From contig JACATO010001117.1 of the NCBI GenBank assembly GCA_018389105.1, forward strand, positions 434,001-498,000: a DNA stretch of 64,000 bases, given 5' to 3'. The DNA is from Nautilus pompilius. Its lineage: Eukaryota > Mollusca > Cephalopoda > Nautilida > Nautilidae. The number at the start of each line of letters is the position of its first letter. Position 1 is the stretch's first letter. The position numbers and the translations under genes are program-made. This document shows positions 59,801 to 64,000 of the stretch, one piece after another. The notes beneath the pieces were generated by a model. It was not told where the DNA came from, did no database searches, and worked only from the letters and a program-made list of their open reading frames with translations.

Positions 59801-60310
59801 CTTGTCCACGTTCTCCCTTCCATGGTAGTGATTCGTATTTGTGACTCGATGAAAATCGTAAAAGTTGGTCACTAATGACTGATGAGCATCTGAAAGCAGT
59901 GGTGCATATCTCAGCAGCAGAACTGACAGAACAAGAACTACGGGCAGTTGCTGCACATCTCACTGAGATGATGGTGCAAGTTTTTGGTATTCTTTCTTTC
60001 ATACTTGGAGATAGAAACATCAACAGGTACAAACAGACCTGTTGGGCTTTAGATTGCACCTAAAAATTATGGATTTCTGCCACACAAAGATCAGAAAGAC
60101 TTCAGTTTAATTGGCAAGTAGAAGCAAGGTAATATTTGCAGAAGAAAGTTCCTCTAAATATTTTGGTAAGTCTGTTGCTTGGAGAAACAAACAAAACTCA
60201 GGTAAAAAATTAAACTGTATTTTACCAAGCATCCAAAAAGTCACCAATCTGGACTTTGTTTTTTTTGCTAATGATAAGCAATTGGTAATCCTACCAAAGG
60301 AATATCAATG
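56844..60310. other. Intergenic DNA, no confident genes
   Basis: AT-rich. A short exon-like frame at 59462-59645 (after CTACCTACAG: SFTAAAKEEWADHEWLASYP) and a fragment near 59875 (LMTDEHLKAVVHISAAELT) may be transposon scraps; the latter resembles the tail of hAT proteins. Neither can be assigned. Confidence 0.4.
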
Positions 60311-60319
60311 AATACAAAT

Positions 60320-60535
60320 TGATAACTTGAAATTTCAAAAAGAAAACAAAAAGATTTTGTAGAATTTGCTAAGAAGCACCATTCTGGTGGTAACTTTTGG
60401 TTTTTGCGAGACAATGCAGCACGTCACACAGCAAGGAAAGTTGCCTCGTGGTTCAAGAACAATGAACTTCATTGGTTTGATGATTGACCTGGGAATTCTC
60501 CGGCCACGTTTATCACTAAAAACAGAATATCAAAC
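60320..60535 (+). mobile_element. Tc1-like transposase scrap
   Basis: The plus strand reads NFWFLRDNAARHTARKVASW, then FKNNELHWF and DWPGNSPA. This matches the FLQDNAPCHTARKVTEWFKENKI...WPGNSPDLNPIE block of Tc1 transposases, with a frame change. Confidence 0.75.
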
Positions 60536-60711
60536 CATTATAAAATTTCAAGCTATTGAATTTTGTATTCTCCACAACTAAAATTCTGTTTTGAAATAAT
60601 CATAATTATTCGGGTTACCTATTATTTGTGGTTTATCACTCACGTTTGATTCTTGGAGATTTTCTCCTTTTTTTAGAACAAGTTTAGCTTTATGCATATT
60701 TAACCCTCTCA

Positions 60712-60758
60712 ACACACACACACACAGAGAGGAGAGAGAGAGAGAGAGAGAGAGAGAA
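60712..60758. repeat. (CA)n(GA)n microsatellite
   Basis: CA run followed directly by a GA run of about 15 units. Confidence 0.93.
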
Positions 60759-60759
60759 G

Positions 60760-62640
60760 TTAACTGCTTTGTCTGAATGAATGACATAGAAGAAAGAAGA
60801 CAAGCCACTCTGTAATGGTGTCGAGAACTTGTCGTGGCACACTCAGCTAAATAGTTATGTGACAGCCACGGAAACTGCTGGGATATTTGTTTAAGCAAAT
60901 TTTGTTCCAGATTAATGCTTCTTCCTTGAGATCAGAAAGGAACTCTATCTAACAGAAAGATTCCTCTTGTAGAATATCTTAGCAACAAACTATTTTTTTT
61001 TTTTTACATTTTGTTGATAATTCTAAATATTAAACAACTAAAAAAAAAACTCACTAGATATTTGCTTGTGTATTATAATAATATCTGACCCTGGATTATT
61101 GCAACTGAAAGCAAGTCAGATGTTCGGCACGTATAATGGACAGTGATCGGGGCAACTTGTTTTCGTTTCCGGTCTTCTTCTGGCTATGAATCAGACACCA
61201 AGAATAAAACACCGCCAAAGCGACACGCATTTATCTAATTGACTGATCGATCTCTTTCCAATCACAATAAGTCTGTTTGGATCAGCGCTCACAGGGGGGC
61301 ACGGTGGTGAGAGGGATCTTCTTCAGAACGTGCTTTAGAATATTCCAGGTAAGGACATCTTTAGCCCTAAATAACCCGGATCGATTTACTACTCTGTGTT
61401 ATTTATTAGTCGATAGTTTGGAAAATTTTAAAATATCGGTGTTTATTTGGAAGCTTCGGTGTGTATTATGTCTTTAATACACTTGAGCGGCTTCCCCCAA
61501 AACCATCACGTGGTGTACAAGGTGTCTGACGTCACAGATAATGATGGGTGACTGTACCTGGTGTCACTCTTGAGACCTTTCGCTGCTTTAAATAGTAATC
61601 AAATAAATTAAGTTTAAATTTTTTAAACAAAAAACAACATTATTCTGAATACTTTTCCCCTGTCGGTTTCTGTTAATGGGGATTTTATGACAGAATTAAT
61701 GCGAAAAACAGCTCTTGGCTGAAAACAGATTGTATCGCCCTGGTGCAGGGGGTCGTTGCGGCCTTCTCTCACCTGTAATTAACAGGTGGTTTTGGATGAG
61801 GTATCATTCCATATATTTAGGCAAGTCTACTTTGGTAACAAAAACAATGTTAGTCTGTTTTTTAATGTCTGTTTTCGCAGTTCCTCTAAATCAAACTCAC
61901 TACATCCTCGTTTCCGTGTGTTCTGCTAACCTCTCTCTCTCTCTCCATCTCTCCTCGGGATGCTAGACAGCTCGGCGTGGTCCAAACAGCACGAATGGAA
62001 ATCTTGGTTTAATTTCGTTTAATCGAAGTTTATCTCACCGGTGACGAGAACTGAAGAGATTGGAGAGAGAGAGGAGGGGGGGATATACTTGTATGGGATC
62101 TGCTACAGAAGCGCCAGAGCAAACTCTCTTCCCGCCTTATGAACGACAACAAACTCCCGACATTCCCAGGTCTAGCATAGAAGAATTGCCGAGTGTAGAG
62201 ATGATACACCTTTCCCGGGACGATCGATCGATTGTAGCAGTCTCCCCATCCTCCCTCCCTCGACCGCTTAATGATGCACCCCAGCGAGCAAGGGAGGGAA
62301 CTGGGTCTGCTTCCTTCTTTAAGCGATCTCTACTTTCATTGACAGACTTTGCTTTATATCAAAATTATGCGCAGACGTCTGTCGGTTCTTGTGATTTCCC
62401 GTTATCCCCTCGTCGATGGAAGTAGAGACCAGACCCCCCCCCCCGGGCTTCAGCAGACGTCACGGAGACCTTCAGTCGGACTACTTACATCCATCTATAA
62501 CACGAAGAAACCTCTCCTCCTCCTCCTCCTCCTCCCTTTGGGAGAAGAGAGCCCAAGGCACCTGTGCTCACCACGGGCCCTACCATATTTATTTCTCCCC
62601 CCCCCAAAAGATTGATAAACGATCCAATTCACAGAGATAT
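60760..62640. other. Intergenic region downstream of the cystine-knot gene
   Basis: AT-rich until 61100, then patches richer in CpG. A 121-codon plus-strand frame at 62060-62425 has balanced composition but no domain or splice context. A GTAAGG donor-like site follows TATTCCAG near 61350. Nothing can be called. Confidence 0.35.
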
Positions 62641-62644
62641 TTCT

Positions 62645-62664
62645 TTTATTGCATTCATTTTATT
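62645..62664 (-). terminator. Candidate poly(A) signals of the cystine-knot gene
   Basis: AATAAA on the minus strand at 62659-62664 and 62645-62650, about 200 nt past the stop codon. Confidence 0.5.
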
Positions 62665-62864
62665 TCTTGTCAGTTCTGTTTTATTTAAAGCGGAAAAACC
62701 AAGAGAGAGTACAAAATAATAGTAAAAATAATATAATAATAATAAATATAAAATAAATTAGTTAAAAAGAATTTTAGTTGCTGGAAAACGGCTTTCCTGG
62801 CTCCCCGTCCCACTGTTAACCCTAACCCCGCCGCTCCCCCTCCTCCTCCTCTCGGTGATGTCTA

Positions 62865-63096
62865 TCATCTGTGGGCGTACAGAAACCCGTACGCGTTCGT
62901 GCAGGCGCAGCACTTGGGCAGGCGGAGCTTAGTGAATACAAAATAGGGTCTGTTGTGTGGGCAGTAGAGGAGAGCCAGCTCGTAGGACGTGTAGTAGGGC
63001 ATGCAGCAGAAGCGGTTGTAGTAGCTGTAGATGTTGTGGTAACCATGGAGATGTCGTCCATAGTAGTGGTGAAAGAAGGTGTTGCACTGATACAGC
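62865..63096 (-). CDS. Cystine-knot gene terminal exon
   Basis: Acceptor CTGTTTTTAG. Reads LYQCNTFFHHYYGRHLHGYH, NRFCCMPYYTSYELALLYCP and LRLPKCCACTNAYGFLYAHR, then TGA. Seven Cys, including two CC pairs. The other frames across this span look longer but are Thr/Ala-rich shadows. Confidence 0.75.
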
Positions 63097-63772
63097 CTAA
63101 AAACAGAAGGGAATAATAATAATAGAGTAACGTTTTAGAAACACCCCTTTTTTTTTTCCTTCAGATTATAATAAACAAAAGGTAAATTAAAGCGGTTTTT
63201 AATAAATGCGAGTGGTTTTTTTGGGGGGGAGGGGCCGGCGGGGGGCGGGGCGGTACGGAAAACACCGAGACTTACCGACATCTCACGTAAGTCAGTTTCT
63301 GAGTGAAAGGTCTGACCACCCAACATTGCTGGAACCCGTAATTCACGAAGGTCAACACGCGAATCCTGGCTCTGCATTCCCTGTCGCCAAAGTAATTTGG
63401 AATCCTCCTGGAATCGAAAGCAGACGGGTGGCGGTGAGTTGTGACAGTGGACAAAAAAGAAAGCGAGGCAGTAACGGTTCCGGCGCAATGGCGGAAGATG
63501 CGGACGGGGGTCCGAATAACAATAATTCCGCGCAATAAGGCAGCAGGGAGGTAAAAACGTTTTCCAAAACGATGGTAATAGGGTTAATACTTGAATATGT
63601 TTTTTTTTTTTTGTTTTTAAAAAAGAAAAAAGCTGAAATGCATAAGCGAACGATGGATTACCACCTTAAAGCTCGAGAGCCTCGATCTCGCTTCAGGTCA
63701 ACCGTCAGTGACCTCAGGCAAGTCCAGGTTCGCTTCTAACATTTCAGAGACAACCGGGATTAGATAACCTGC

Positions 63773-63804
<32 letters not shown>

Positions 63805-63966
63805 TATTATTATTATTATTATTGTTGTTGTTGTTGTTGTTGTTGTTGTTAAAGTAAAAATGGTCATTCCCATTACTTACTGACTGAAGCAGACGCCATA
63901 CCCAGAATTCACCCAATACAGAAACTTCCGGTTTCTCCTCAACCGTAGTCTCCTCTCTATCGTTTT
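62865..63966 (-). CDS. Secreted cystine-knot protein, Spätzle/neurotrophin-like (last 3 coding exons; N-terminus off window)
   Basis: Three minus-strand exons, 63881-63966, 63276-63407 and 62865-63096, join in phase to give about 149 C-terminal residues. A basic run, ERRLRLRRNRK, resembles a proprotein-convertase site. After it comes a Cys-rich mature domain: NSGYGVCF, PNYFGDRECRARIRVLTFVN, YGFQQCWVV and YVRCRLYQCN, then a Tyr/His-rich insert, NRFCCMPYY, LLYCPHNRPY and the end LRLPKCCACTN. The closing pattern, an aromatic-Leu-x-Leu strand then P-x-C-C-x-C, is like Spätzle (PSCCVC) and neurotrophins (CVC). Such proteins dimerise and bind Toll or Trk-type receptors. Signal peptide and most of the prodomain would lie beyond 64000. 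Gene reality is well supported by splice signals, phase and Cys spacing. The family is inference; other cystine-knot classes (CTCK, IL-17, PDGF-like) are alternatives. Confidence 0.7.
63190..63540 (+). other. CpG-rich patch inside the cystine-knot gene, with short ORF
   Basis: Locally GC- and CpG-rich sequence spanning the middle exon and the start of its upstream intron. On the plus strand an ATG in strong context (GGCGCAATGGCGG, 63488) opens a 16-codon frame, MAEDADGGPNNNNSAQ, before TAA. A GTAAAA donor-like site follows. Possibly an antisense promoter or leader, but unproven. Confidence 0.3.
63276..63407 (-). CDS. Cystine-knot gene middle exon
   Basis: 132 nt between a pyrimidine-rich TTTCGATTCCAG acceptor and a GTAAGT donor. 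Contains RIPNYFGDRECRARIRVLTF, then GFQQCWVVRPFTQKLTYVRC. Three Cys. Confidence 0.75.
63773..63850. repeat. (TTA)n(TTG)n compound microsatellite
   Basis: About 16 ATT units followed directly by about 10 GTT units, in the intron of the cystine-knot gene. Confidence 0.96.
63881..63966 (-). CDS. Cystine-knot gene exon with basic cleavage region
   Basis: 86 nt after a TTGTTCTAACAG acceptor, phase 2 out at GTAAGT. Reads KTIERRLRLRRNRKFLYWVN, then SGYGVCFSQ. Only this frame gives phase agreement with the next exon. Confidence 0.65.
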
Positions 63967-64000
63967 CTGTTAGAACAAACAAGTTTTATTTTGTCACAAA

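Noticed and set aside
62060-62425. 121-codon plus-strand frame MERERRGGYTCMGS...
   Set aside because: Complex composition, but no domain, no splice context and no partner exon. Left as unassigned.
62822-63061. Thr/Ala/Ser-rich 79-codon minus-strand frame
   Set aside because: Shadow of the cystine-knot exon in another frame. The Cys-rich frame has matching splice phases.
63650-63740. Short plus-strand frame MHKRTMDYHLKAREPRSRFR
   Set aside because: Looks coding in composition but is only about 34 codons, lies in an intron of the opposite-strand gene and has no splice sites around it.

Overview
The window is AT-rich animal genomic DNA: genes are split by GT-AG introns, intergenic space is long, and DNA transposons are dense. 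Two genes are conserved across eukaryotes (TSR2 and ZC3HC1). A third encodes a Spätzle/neurotrophin-like cystine-knot protein. With the Tc1, mariner, Tigger and hAT remnants and the trinucleotide microsatellites, this points to an invertebrate, perhaps a lophotrochozoan such as a mollusc. That assignment is inference. No prokaryotic operons, rRNA, CRISPR arrays or retroviral genes were seen.

Layout. 1-8471 (minus): the ribosome-biogenesis chaperone gene TSR2. Its start codon and four full coding exons are present and the fifth runs off the left edge. Intron 1 carries a roughly 1-kb, G-rich, 37-bp minisatellite with a higher-order 184-bp period. 9134-10912: a decayed hAT copy. 12850-13726: a 5'-truncated mariner. 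14897-15949 (minus): an NAD-dependent sugar-nucleotide epimerase/dehydratase whose coding sequence sits in one exon. 16170-19078: a full-length Tigger/pogo element with TIRs and a TA target duplication. 19079-24004: mostly featureless. 24005-25690: a truncated GTF2IRD2/Charlie8-like hAT. 25893-28833: an almost intact element of an unfamiliar hAT-like family, with 16-bp TIRs and a perfect 8-bp target duplication. 29817-53537 (plus): the nuclear-basket/F-box-like gene ZC3HC1 (NIPA), ten coding exons and 447 codons, with introns full of Tc1/mariner remnants. 54005-56835: a complete but decayed ZBED-type hAT with TIRs and an 8-bp target duplication. 56836-62640: mostly featureless, with a Tc1 scrap near 60.4 kb. 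62865-63966 (minus): the last three coding exons of a secreted cystine-knot protein whose N-terminus lies past the right edge.

The four host genes have unrelated roles and no sign of joint regulation: 40S maturation (TSR2), nucleotide-sugar or other SDR chemistry (the epimerase), nuclear pore basket and cell cycle (ZC3HC1), and extracellular signalling (the cystine-knot factor). The most novel item is the hAT-like element at 25.9-28.8 kb. Its protein has the Cys-rich domain and C-terminal block I recall from uncharacterised arthropod and cnidarian proteins, and here it lies inside clear transposon ends. Exon boundaries were inferred by eye from splice signals, reading phase and family conservation. 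No transcript data or database search was available.
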